Positions 1 through 9,954 of a stretch of 27,796 bases of DNA are shown here, piece after piece (position 1 is the stretch's first letter; each line of letters begins with the position of its first letter). The notes below the pieces were generated by a model, which was given only the letters and a program-made list of their open reading frames with translations, was not told where the DNA came from and did no database searches. The stretch comes from Sphaeroforma sirkka (lineage: Eukaryota; Opisthokonta; Ichthyosporea; Ichthyophonida): contig LUCW03001589.1 of the NCBI GenBank assembly GCA_001586965.3, forward strand, positions 1 through 27,796, in the 5' to 3' direction. The translations under genes and the position numbers were made by a program.

Positions 1-325
1 TCTCCAAAATCCAATAAGTCTTTTTTTCTTTTTAACTTTTCTTCAGATGGAACTTTATTTATATCAGCTAATGTATTAACGTGACTTACGTTATTATGTC
101 TGTTACAAATTAGGCAAGTGGTCATGAACACTTAGTACTTCTAGTGAAAATTATTCAATAGAGAACAGCTAGAGGTACGCCCTGTGTGATCGAGGATATT
201 TAGGCTCTTAACAAGAGGCAGTCCCGATCATTCTTACACAAGCTACCACTGCTAAATCCTAACTGACTAAATTGTATTTTAGTTTAATATAGTTTGAAAC
301 CTAGTAATTTCCATCGAAGTTTACA
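1..325 (+). repeat. 5' LTR of copy 1, cut by window edge
   Basis: Bases 1-325 match 8094-8419 nearly base for base and end in the same terminal TTTACA, so this is the distal part of the family 1 LTR. The missing first ~272 bases lie outside the window. Confidence 0.93.
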
Positions 326-404
326 TATTTTTCAGTTAAATAGTAGTTACAGTAGTGTACTGCTTCTAGACTGTCTGACATCGATTTACTATCCAGCAAA
401 TACT
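326..404 (+). other. leader between 5' LTR and gag
   Basis: This is a short AT-rich untranslated stretch directly after the LTR terminal CA. Ty3-type elements usually have a tRNA-complementary primer-binding site starting TGG here. None is visible, since the sequence begins TATTTTTCAG. A primer taken from inside a tRNA or a self-primed mechanism is possible, but I could not find a convincing complementary stretch in the LTR. Confidence 0.6.
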
Positions 405-2440
405 ATGGCTAAGGGTACTTCTAAAGGCAAGGGAGCCGCTAGCTCTAAGCCTGCTAAGCCTGCCGAGGTTCCTGAGATCCCTGTGGAAACACCTAGCCTG
501 TCTGGAGTTGAGCCTGCCGAGGATACTGTTGGGGAAGCAAATTCTGAGGTTGGTACAGAGGATTATTCTGAGGATGACTCGTCGGATCCTAAAGCCTTGG
601 AAGAAGAGGTATCTACTACCGCGGAAAGGCTCGCCAGCGTCCGTGTATCACCTAGGAGTGAAGCTCAGGACCCCAGCTTGCCCCCCCCCTGACCACGTGC
701 CGTCAAATATTGGGGATAAACGTCGAAAGGCTGGAAAATTCGTGGATACGAATGTCGGGGGGCATTATAACTCCACATCTAAAGGACACTCCAGCACAAA
801 TCCGGCGTGAAAAGGAAGTATTGGACCTGTCCGAAAATTTCGGTTTCGCCATCGATGGAGAAGCCATTCCATTCAGCTCAAATCTTGGGGCCGAAGCTGA
901 GGACGCCATAACTCGACAACGAGTGGTTGGATCCTCTCAATCTGGACGCCAATTGAACCGCACTGAAGCGCTCTTGAAGGAGCTAGCGGCAGCAGCAGTT
1001 GTGGACCCCTCTATCGTGTCCCACTTGGCTGATATTCTTCCTATACCGAAGAAGAAAAAAAATTTGGGCCGGGTTTCGAACCCGAGACCTACTGGTATAC
1101 CAGCCAGTATGTTTACCACTAAGCCAATTACCACTGGCAGAGAGATAATATTTCAAAATTTAATCTCTATAGCTCTGATGCTACCATCGACCATCCTCTT
1201 GACAAACCTAACCCTGTCAGAGGATATGATCGTATGGAACTCGATGAGGCTTACCATCCTCGTAATATCGACCCTCATTTGCCAACTAACCCTGGTAATC
1301 ACGATTTTGGCAATCGCTACACCAGTACCTCGTTAGAGAGTTCCCGCTCTAATCCTGAGGATGAGGAAGTGAGAACCAGACATACTCGTCTCAGGCTATT
1401 GCGCTCTGGTATGCAAGTCCTTGAGGACCGTCTATTGAATGACTCTGACCTTGACGATAGGAAAGCGGATAACATTCGCTATCTAATCGATAACAAGAGA
1501 AAGGAAATAGACACCATCTTGGCACTAGCAGCCCGTAGCACTGAGCATGAGCCTCGTGAACACTTAGAACCAAGCTTTATAAAGCAGCTAGGTAACGCGC
1601 AGGCTGAGGTCGATTTCTCTACTAATGAGAGTACAGTGGAGACACTGAAGGCCTTCGACCAACTTAAGGAGTCTGCCAGCCTTAGGGATAAGCAGATGAT
1701 GAATGCCTTTATTCATTTCTGTGAGCCAGGTGAATGGCGAACTATCTTGAAGGCTCATGAGCCCAACTGGAAAGCCCTACCCTGGCACCAGTTGCGTGAT
1801 AATATACTTAACACCTTTTTTGAAGATGCACGTGACCGTGAACTTCTAGAGTCTCGCAAGTTCTTTGCGAACGATACCACTATTCGAGGTGCTCTAGCTC
1901 ATATGACACATATGAATACTCGGATGGGTGGTCGTACCTATACTGGCGAATATTTATTAATTTGTCAGATGATGGAGACTCTGGGAGCTAACCTCTTTAA
2001 GAAAGTCAATGATGACATCATCGCCTATGGTGATTTGCGATCTATGCCTTGGTCTGTCTTTGAGAAGATAGTACACAAGCATACCAATTCCTCTACTAGA
2101 GTACTTAGTACCACGAGCTACACCCAGCCCACTAAGCGAAACGCAGTAGAGACTAATACTGCGCGTAGTACTAAGAAACCCGCACTACTACTGGAGGGGT
2201 ACTGGCTCTACTTCTACCGAACCGAAGGTGATAAGAAGGTGAGAGCGCCTTGCAAGAAGTGTGGTTACAACCTCACAAAACGTAATGGCAAGTGGAATGG
2301 TAGACACGACCCTGTTAAGTGTGCACCAGGCAAGCCAGATTTTGGACACTATATGAAAGAGTGTGCTACTTGCAAGAAGTACTAACGGTTGGCACAAAGA
2401 GGATTGCAAGGACTTACCCGACGTCCAAGTTAAGCACTGA
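405..2440 (+). pseudogene. gag: gag of family 1, copy 1 (broken)
   Basis: This encodes the capsid/nucleocapsid precursor that packages element RNA in virus-like particles. The preferred start is the ATG at 405 (MAKGTSKGKG), which opens a basic, low-complexity N-terminus followed by a long acidic Glu/Asp-rich stretch. An upstream in-frame ATG at 294 lies inside the LTR and is less likely. The middle part (about 1234-2130) is charged and helical, as expected for a capsid domain. The C-terminal region (about 2240-2420) is Cys/His-rich with CxxC pairs (CKKC, CATC) spaced by His, like a nucleocapsid zinc-binding region but not the classical CCHC spacing. A tRNA-like sequence lies antisense at 1062-1133. 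The reading frame is broken a few times. The natural end is a TGA at 2438, in frame with pol. Confidence 0.8.
1055..1133 (-). other. tRNA-like sequence (Pol III A box, B box, T-run) inside gag
   Basis: Read on the minus strand this gives an A box (TGGCTTAGTGG, 1126 to 1116), a 5-bp anticodon-type stem ACTGG/CCAGT, a 5-nt variable region, a canonical T arm with loop TTCGAAA and a B box (1083 to 1071), a 7-nt 3' acceptor-like strand and then a run of eight T. The A-to-B box spacing of about 43 nt fits a tRNA without a long variable arm. The acceptor strands do not pair and the anticodon loop has eight bases, so it looks like a tRNA-derived SINE head or decayed tRNA rather than a working tRNA. 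The same sequence is in copy 3. Confidence 0.72.
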
Positions 2441-2449
2441 CAGTACCAT

Positions 2450-4933
2450 ATGTGCGCACTAGAGCAAGATTATGAGAAAATGTTCAATAAAATCTATACC
2501 AAAGGAGATGAACGTATCTTTCAAACAGTTTTCGTAAATGGAGAAAAAGTTATGGCACTATTTGATCCAGGGGCTGAAGTCTCTGCTATCTCACGCCGAG
2601 TAGCCTACGCTACAGATATGGCTGTCCATAACGAAACAACTGATTTAATCTTGGGAAATGGCAGAGTTACTACTTGCGAACAAGCCATTGACTATGCACA
2701 CATAATGCTGTCAGATAGAAGAGAAGTGAAGACTCACCTAATCGTTACTGACATGTCTCAGAAATACGATTTAATTATAGGTATGACTGATCTTCTCAGT
2801 TTAGATATAACACTCACTGGTCTGCCTAATGGGCTAGACCCGAATAAAGATCAGTCAGATGATAATATGTTAAAGATACCTAAACCTCCGGAAGGTGAAG
2901 CAAAGGATATGATTCCGCACTTCACCGATATAATTATGGACTTAATTATACAAAACAGGAAGATTGCAATAACTGACTGGTGTATGTTTAAGTTCTCTAA
3001 TGGGTACGTTAGACTTGACTTAACAAACGTCGACTTCTCTAAGTTAAAGTGTCCTTCACATAACTACGTGAGTTGGAGACACAAAGACGTAGTCAAAACT
3101 CAAATCGAAGATTGGTTAAAACAGGGTCTAATTGAAATCAATTATGATGCAACCCCAGTTAACTTAGCTCTCTTAGCGGTCGATCAATATAAATCTGATG
3201 GAACGTTTAGTAAAACAAGAGTAGTACTAGACCTGTCGCCAATCAACAAACTAATTCCGCAACATAGTTTTCCCTTACCTAAGATAAGCGAGATACTACG
3301 CAAAATGGAGGGTGCGACTATCTTTTCCAAGATAGACTTAAAAGCTGCATTCCATCAACTACAGATATATGAGCCTCATAGGAAATACTTTTCCTTTACT
3401 TGGCAAGGTAAGAAGTACCAGTTTAAAGGTGCACCTGAAGGCTTACACATGTTACCTTCTTTCTTCCAACAAGTTATGATGGAACTATTTGCGGACCTGT
3501 CGTATAGCGTATCAGTCTATTTAGATGATATAGTTATCTTTACAAAGACAGCACATGAACATGCTAAACTCGTTAAAGAAGTCTTAAAGCGACTTAATCA
3601 TGCTAAACTTAAGATTAACGAAGACAAGTGTTCTTTTGCTAAAGATACTATACACTTACTTGGCTACAAAGTATCTGCAGCAGGGGTAGAAATTGATCCT
3701 GGCAAGAAACAGTTTCTGTTGGATTTATCAACACCAATTACTGGAAGAGATGTGAACTCTGTGTGTGGGTTTGTTAACTTCTTCTCGGATTCGGTACCGC
3801 ATCTTTCTCATTACTTAAAGCCTTTCAGTCACCTACGGCTGCACAAAGGACCTTTGGGAAAGCTTTGGACTAAAGAATGTGATGATGCATTTAAACTAGT
3901 CAAAAGTAAAGTAATGGACGCACCCATCATGCAGTACCCTGTGGATGGTGTCCCATTCCAAGTAGCAACCGACGCTTCAGATCGAGCGGTAGGTGGAGTG
4001 CTTTACCAAACGATAAATGGTAAACCGCGCTACATACAATTCTTTAGCAAGAGTTATAATAAGAGTCAACGGAATTACCCTACCGTTAAACAAGAGCTCC
4101 TTGCTATAGTTACTGCGCTAAGACAGTTTAAAGACTACCTTTATGGAAGTTACTTTACTGTCGCCTGTGATCAAAAGTCTTTAACATACTTAAAAGATAT
4201 GAACCCTGATTCACAGTTGGTGAGCCGCTGGCATGACATTATTGCCAAGTTCGCTTTTAATATAACACACATTCCAGGAATACATAACCATCTTCCTGAC
4301 ATGCTCTCTCGACTTGTGCCCGACTACCAGAAAACAGTCAAAGAGTTATTAGCAACCGATTGGATGCTAAATAAGAAATGGTTTAACCTCGCTCAATCAC
4401 GATGGGGTCCATTTACTGTTGATATGTTCGCCGCAGAACATAACAAACAGGTTTCTGAATATAGGTCGTTGACTCATCCTAAAGGTGATGCATTTCAGCT
4501 TGACTTATCAAAGCATAATGCGTGGGCTAATCCACCTTGTCAACTTATCGCACAGTTGTTAAATTATGTTAATATTACTAAATCTACCATTACGCTGTGT
4601 TGTCCCTTACGTAACTCCGACCCATGGATACGTGATTTAATTAATATGATTCAAGACGAACCTATTTATGTCGACCGTGAAACCGACACGTTCTTGTATC
4701 AGGGATCCTATTCTATTAAGAAGACGCCTTGGAAACACACCATTGTTTGTCGCATCGGTCCTGCAGGTACCACTAAGTGGAAACCCTCAACCGAATTCTT
4801 AGCTAAACTAGAGGAGTCTAAAGAGTTTGAACAAAAGCTCAAGACTCGTACAACACATGCACCCAACAAGATTGCAGTCGAGGTAATGCCGATTGAAACG
4901 GCATTAGATCGTAAAAAACATGGAACTAGCTAA
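2450..4933 (+). pseudogene. pol: pol N-terminal part: protease, RT, RNase H, NPP module (family 1, copy 1)
   Basis: This 827-residue open stretch holds the first four pol modules. An aspartic protease active-site motif, DPGAEVS, is at residues ~39-45. RT spans about 190-420, with LDLSPINKLIP, the FSKIDLKAAFHQ block and the catalytic YLDD at 357-360. RNase H spans about 495-620, with ATDAS near 508 and a late Asp in LPDMLSRL near 617. After RNase H comes VDMFAAEHNKQ...DAFQLD...WANPPC (NPPC at 694-697), which resembles the Dam-like methyltransferase domain known from DIRS elements. The start ATG at 2450 lies 9 nt after the gag TGA in the same frame. It copies element RNA to DNA; the role of the NPP module is unknown. 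Confidence 0.9.
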
Positions 4934-6108
4934 GGCCATGGATCAAAGACTCAAAACTCTAAGAGAACCTGAAGCTCGCACTCAACTACTTAAAGCGCTG
5001 CTTAAAGAACAGCCAGGAGTTGCGAAACAACTGAAGAAGATACTTCAACAATCCAATGTTGTCAATTATTTATCTCAGGAGTCTACCCTCCTGATACTGA
5101 GGTTGCCCTTTCCAACAGGACTATGGTTCATCCAGCCAGCGTTACGCAGAATCTGACTGACTTAGAGGAGCTCGAAAGTAGAGTTAAAATTATACATAAT
5201 TTAACGCATCGAGCATATGAGCATACTTATAAAATGGCTATTCGTGCAGGGCTTGATCACCCGGCGCTGAAAGAAACCATACGTGAAGTATACCGACGCT
5301 GTACTGATTGTGAAAAGAACCAGATCAAGCGATACGGTTGGGCACCCCTAAAAAAGTGTGACAGAAGACCAACCGATGCGCCGAGTCATAGTCGATTTGG
5401 TTAAACTCCCGCGATCCAAGCATACTGGCGATGTATATATCTGTCATTTCTTATGTGTGGCTTCGGGCTATAACTTGCTTTATGCAATACCGAACAAACG
5501 TCCACAAACAGTGGCAGAATTATGCTATCACGTCTTTAATGACTTCGGTTTCCCCGAGTACTATGTTCTGATAACGGTAGTGAGTTTTGTACCGACGTAA
5601 TGGAGGCACTTATACTCGTATCAGGCATGACCCATAGGCGTGGTGTTCCTTACAAACCTCAAACGCAGGGTGCAAATGAGACACGTCATAGAGAACTTAA
5701 GAAACTCTTGCGTACCGCACTAGACGACGTTGAGGATATGTGGCCTTATCATTTGAAATGGGTTCAGACTCAAATGAATAACTGCATGAATCCTCAAACT
5801 GGAACACTCCCGTTTCACTATTTCTTTGGCCGCTATAGTGAATTACAAGCAACGTTTGATAAAACTGCGCCCGAGAAACACGCTACCCCGTGGCTTCAAA
5901 AAAGATCGAGCATATGCAGAACGTTGTTTACCCCTGTTTACTCGAGCACAAGAATCGCGTCCTACTTAAAGCGTATGACCGATGGAATAACACTAAGAAC
6001 ATTGTTCAGTTCAAAGTCGGCGATTACGTTAACATTATAAATCGAAACGCCAACGTTACCGAACTCTCTTCTAAGACGATAGGACCTTTTTGTTATTTCC
6101 TACCATGA
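4920..6108 (+). pseudogene. pol: pol integrase region (family 1, copy 1; broken)
   Basis: This is the integrase portion of pol, which joins element cDNA ends to host DNA. The N-terminal zinc-binding HHCC module is recognisable (HNLTH ... CTDCEK). The catalytic core has the first Asp in VDLVKLPRS, the second Asp in the DNGSEF block seen in sister copies, and the Glu in GANETRHRE with 35 residues between the last two in copy 3, the DD35E class. The context GVPYKPQTQGANE is typical of Ty3/Gypsy integrases. It is broken in several places in this copy; copy 2 carries the longest uninterrupted version of this region in the window. Confidence 0.87.
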
Positions 6109-6130
6109 TGAGAAGAGTGATACTTACGAA

Positions 6131-6664
6131 GTGAATAACATTGATGGTACTAGCGCAACCAATCTAGGCACTCACCGTATCCCTACCTCCGAACTCTCAT
6201 TCGCTCTCTCATTTGATTCTGATATACCAGTTATGGAGTCACAAGTCAAAGATATAACTGATAAAACATCTGAAGACGGTTACACTTACTACAAGACCCG
6301 TTTCATGGATGGGACAGTAGCTTGGCTAACCTCCGATGCATTTCGTGAATCTCGCGACTTTCTTCGTATCTTTAATAAGAAATGGAATAAGCGTTTACAT
6401 AAGAACACACGAGATAAACGAAAAGGGTTTCCTCAGGTGACTACAAACCCTGACGGATCTAAAATTCCCTATTTGCCACCTACTTCCTACGTGACTAAAC
6501 TTTCTGATCTGCTTACCAACAGTGCAGAAAATTGTTCAAACTTACTTACTAATGAAGAACAGCCTTTGGCTATTACCTTACCAAATAATAAACGTAAGGC
6601 GCCTACATCGGAAATGGTTACTGGACCAAATACTAAACGACATAGAGTACAACATGAGTCTTGA
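6131..6664 (+). pseudogene. pol: pol C-terminal tail, diverged chromodomain-like (family 1, copy 1)
   Basis: This is the C-terminal extension after integrase. The segment VKDITDKTSEDGYTYYKTRF followed by a W and a helix ending LRIFNKKWN has the general pattern of a chromodomain: a strand with I.DK, a short turn, a Y.K.R strand, a Trp, then a C-terminal helix. In chromovirus-type Ty3 elements such a tail reads histone marks to direct insertion. Similarity is by pattern only and weak. The end is basic and Asn/Thr-rich (NNKRKAPTSE, NTKRHR), which could be a nuclear-localisation stretch. Most of this piece is contained in the first tandem repeat unit. Confidence 0.55.
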
Positions 6665-7814
6665 ACTCGTACATATAGGCACATACTTACTCGATAAGTC
6701 ATGACCGAAACCGTTTTTACTTTGGTTTTCGCTTTACCAACTAGATCGTATCTTAACGTACGTTCGTAGTTCTAAAAGCTACTGCTGAAGACGGTTACAC
6801 TTACTACAAGACCCGTTTCATGGATGGGACAGTAGCTTGGCTAACCTCCGATGCATTTCGTGAATCTCGCGACTTTCTTCGTATCTTTAATAAGAAATGG
6901 AATAAGCGTTTACATAAGAACACACGAGATAAACGAAAAGGGTTTCCTCAGGTGACTACAAACCCTGACGGATCTAAAATTCCCTATTTGCCACCTACTT
7001 CCTACGTGACTAAACTTTCTGATCTGCTTACCAACAGTGCAGAAAATTGTTCAAACTTACTTACTAATGAAGAACAGCCTTTGGCTATTACCTTACCAAA
7101 TAATAAACGTAAGGCGCCTACATCGGAAATGGTTACTGGACCAAATACTAAACGACATAGAGTACAACATGAGTCTTGAACTCGTACATATAGGCACATA
7201 CTTACTCGATAAGTCATGACCGAAACCGTTTTACTTTGGTTTTCGCTTTACCAACTAGATCGTATCTTAACGTACGTTCGTAGTTCTAAAAGCTACTGCT
7301 GAAGACGGTTACACTTACTACAAGACCCGTTTCATGGATGGGACAGTAGCTTGGCTAACCTCCGATGCATTTCGTGAATCTCGCGACTTTCTTCGTATCT
7401 TTAATAAGAAATGGAATAAGCGTTTACATAAGAACACACGAGATAAACGAAAAGGGTTTCCTCAGGTGACTACAAACCCTGACGGATCTAAAATTCCCTA
7501 TTTGCCACCTACTTCCTACGTGACTAAACTTTCTGATCTGCTTACCAACAGTGCAGAAAATTGTTCAAACTTACTTACTAATGAAGAACAGCCTTTGGCT
7601 ATTACCTTACCAAATAATAAACGTAAGGCGCCTACATCGGAAATGGTTACTGGACCAAATACTAAACGACATAGAGTACAACATGAGTCTTGAACTCGTA
7701 CATATAGGCACATACTTACTCGATAAGTCATGACCGAAACCGTTTTTTACTTTGGTTTTCGCTTTACCAACTAGATCGTATCTTAACGTACGTTCGTAGT
7801 TCTAAAAGCTACTG
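6270..7814 (+). repeat. three tandem ~515-bp units at the 3' end of copy 1
   Basis: Units at 6270-6784, 6785-7298 and 7299-7814 are 515, 514 and 516 bp and appear identical except for the length of one T run. Each holds the end of the pol tail and the 3' untranslated region up to the purine tract. Unit borders run CTACTG into CTGAAG. Copies 3 and 4 have a single unit, so the expansion is specific to copy 1 and very recent, or an assembly effect. Slippage by the reverse transcriptase near the plus-strand primer or unequal exchange would both produce it. Confidence 0.95.
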
Positions 7815-7821
7815 GGGGCTA
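7811..7821 (+). promoter_or_regulatory. probable polypurine tract next to 3' LTR
   Basis: ACTGGGGGCTA lies immediately before the LTR start TGTAG at 7822. A G-rich run in this position is the usual plus-strand primer of LTR elements. It is short and interrupted, so the exact primer is uncertain. The same sequence sits beside the LTRs at 15415 and 24275 on the other strand. Confidence 0.6.
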
Positions 7822-8419
7822 TGTAGAAATACGGCCTCCGGTCAGTCTAAAATATCAAGATCAATTGAGATAATACATTGGTTTTTTATTTGTATTTTAA
7901 ATAATTTAGTACAAGCTCTTTTTTTCCAATATTTCCAAAGTGTTCTAAATTCACTTTGATGGCTCCAATAGCCTGAGTATTTGGTATGACTCATCTACTT
8001 GGACCTATTTGAGACATTAGTAGATGTAGGATATTATAAACTAAATTTTATAATCTCCGAACTACTACTTATAGATTTTGGTCCTCCCGCCGATCTCCAA
8101 AATCCAATAAGTCTTTTTTTTTTTTTAACTTTTCTTCAGATGGAACTTTATTTATATCAGCTAATGTATTAACGTGACTTACGTTATTATGTCTATTTAC
8201 AAATTAGGCAAGTGGTCATGAACACTTAGTACTTCTAGTGAAAATTATTCAATAAAGAACAGCTAGAGGTACGCCCTGTGTGATCGAGGATATTTAGGCT
8301 CTTAACAAGAGGCAGTCCCGATCATTCTTACACAAGCTACCACTGCTAAATCCTAACTGACTAAATTGTATTTTAGTTTAATATAGTTTGAAACCTAGTA
8401 ATTTCCATCGAAGTTTACA
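7822..8419 (+). repeat. complete LTR, 3' LTR of copy 1
   Basis: This is a 598-bp AT-rich repeat beginning TGTAGAAATACGG and ending GAAGTTTACA, with TG...CA ends. It matches 14815-15414 and 21925-22459 in reverse orientation, and 1-325 in part. It directly abuts the pol piece of copy 2 at 8420, so it is also in 5' position relative to that piece. Confidence 0.95.
8251..8256 (+). promoter_or_regulatory. candidate polyadenylation signal in LTR
   Basis: AATAAA lies in the distal half of the LTR, about 170 bp from its end, where the R region of an LTR would be expected. The reverse-strand LTRs have the same signal. It is an exact hexamer match, but in AT-rich DNA chance occurrence is possible. 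Confidence 0.45.
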
Positions 8420-9953
8420 CACGTTCTTGTATCAGGGATCCTATTCTATTAAGAAGACACCTTGGAAACACACCATTGTTTGTCGCATCGGTCCTACAGG
8501 TACCACTAAGTGGAAACCCTCAACCGAATTCTTAGCTAAACTAGAGGAGTCTAAAGAGTTTGAACAAAAGCTCAAGACTCGTACAACATATGCACCCAAC
8601 AAGATTGCAGTCGAGGTAATGCCGATTGAAACGGAATTAGATCGTAAAAACATGGAACTAGTTAAGGCCATGGATCAAAGACTCAAAACTCTAAGAGAAC
8701 CTGAAGCTCGCACTCAACTACTTAAAGCGCTGCTTAAAGAACAGCCAGGAGTTGCGAAACAACTGAAGAAGATACTTCAACAATCTAATGTTGTCAATTA
8801 TGTATCTCAGGAGTCTACCCCTCCTGATACTGAGGTTGCCCTTTCCAACAGGACTATAGTTCATCCAGCCAGCGTTACGCAGAATCTGACTGACTTAGAG
8901 AAGCTCGAAAGTAGAGTTAAAATTATACATAATTTAACGCATCGAGCATATGAGTATACTTATAAAACGGCTATTCGTGTAGGGCTTGATCACCCGGCGC
9001 TGAAAGAAACCATACGTGAAGTATACCGACGCTGTACTGATTGTGAAAAGAACCAGATTAAGCGCTACGGTTGGGCACCCCTAAAAAGTGTGTCAGAAGA
9101 CCAACCGATGCGCCGAGTCGTAGTAGATTTGGTTAAACTCCCGCGATCCAAGCATACTGGCGATGTATATATCTGTCATTTCTTATGTGTGGCTTCGGGC
9201 TATAACTTGCTTTATGCAATACCGAACAAACGTCCACAAACTATGGCAGAATTATGGTATCACGTCTTTAATGACTTCGGTTTCCCCCGAGTACTATGTT
9301 CCGATAACGGTAGTGAGTTTTGTACCGACGTAATGGAGGCATTTATACTCGTATCAGGCATGACCCATAGGCGTGGTGCTCCTTACAAACCTCAAACGCA
9401 GGTTGCAAATGAGACACGCCATTGAGAACTAAAGAAGCTATTGCGTACAGCACTAGATGACGTTGAGGATATATGACCTTATCATTTGAAATGGGTTCAG
9501 ACTCAAATGAATAACTGCATGAATCCTCAAACTGGAACACTCCCGCTTCACTATTTCTTTGGCCGTCATAGTGAATTACAAGCAACGTTTGACAAAACTG
9601 CGCCCGAGAAACACATTACTCCGTGGCTAAAAAAGATCGAGCATATGCAGAACGTTGTTTACCCCTGTTTACTCGATCACAAAAATCGTGTCCTACTTAA
9701 AGCATGACCGATGGAATAACACTAAGAACATTGTTCAGTTCAAAGTTGGCGATCATGTTAACACTATAAATCGCATCGCCAACGTTACCGAATTCTCTTC
9801 TAAGACAATCGGACCTTTTGTTATTTCCTACCATGATAAGAAGAGTGATACTTACGAAGTGAATAACATAGATGGTATTAGCGCAACTAATATGGGCATT
9901 CACCGTATCCCTACCTCTGAACTCTCATTCGCTCGCTCATTTGATCCTGATGA
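8420..9953 (+). pseudogene. pol: family 1 pol piece (copy 2): end of NPP module, integrase, start of tail
   Basis: This segment matches about 4687-6217 of copy 1 in the same orientation and begins straight after the LTR end. It carries the last part of the NPP module (YSIKKTPWKHTIVCRIGP), the integrase HHCC zinc module (HNLTHRAYEY ... CTDCEK) and the DD35E core (VDLVKL, CSDNGSEFCTD, VANETRH). About 345 residues are open from the LTR junction to 9425, and the frame is broken a few times after that. It differs from copy 1 by scattered substitutions, more than copies 1 and 3 differ from each other, so it is a separate, somewhat older copy. Its right edge runs into family 2 sequence in the opposite orientation. 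Confidence 0.85.
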
Positions 9954-9954
9954 G

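Larger units (their letters stand above)
1..8419 (+). mobile_element. Ty3/Gypsy LTR retrotransposon, family 1, copy 1 (broken)
   Basis: This is a near full-length family 1 element on the plus strand: 5' LTR cut by the window edge, leader, gag, pol, a tandemly repeated 3' segment, a purine-rich tract and a complete 3' LTR. The domain order PR-RT-RH-INT places it in Ty3/Gypsy rather than Copia. The two LTRs agree except for a few positions, and both carry the same T variant at 82 and 8175 where copy 3 has C, so they behave as one integration and it is young. The coding part has roughly ten breaks. No left flank is present, so a target-site duplication cannot be tested. Confidence 0.93.

Noticed and set aside
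6270-7814. CRISPR array or satellite DNA
   Set aside because: Three 515-bp units without short repeats and spacers, derived from the 3' end of one retroelement copy; not a CRISPR and not a satellite array.
8032-8155. TATA-box candidates in the LTR (TTATAAACTA, TTATTTATAT)
   Set aside because: The LTR is so AT-rich that several equally good candidates exist; no basis to choose one or to place the transcription start.
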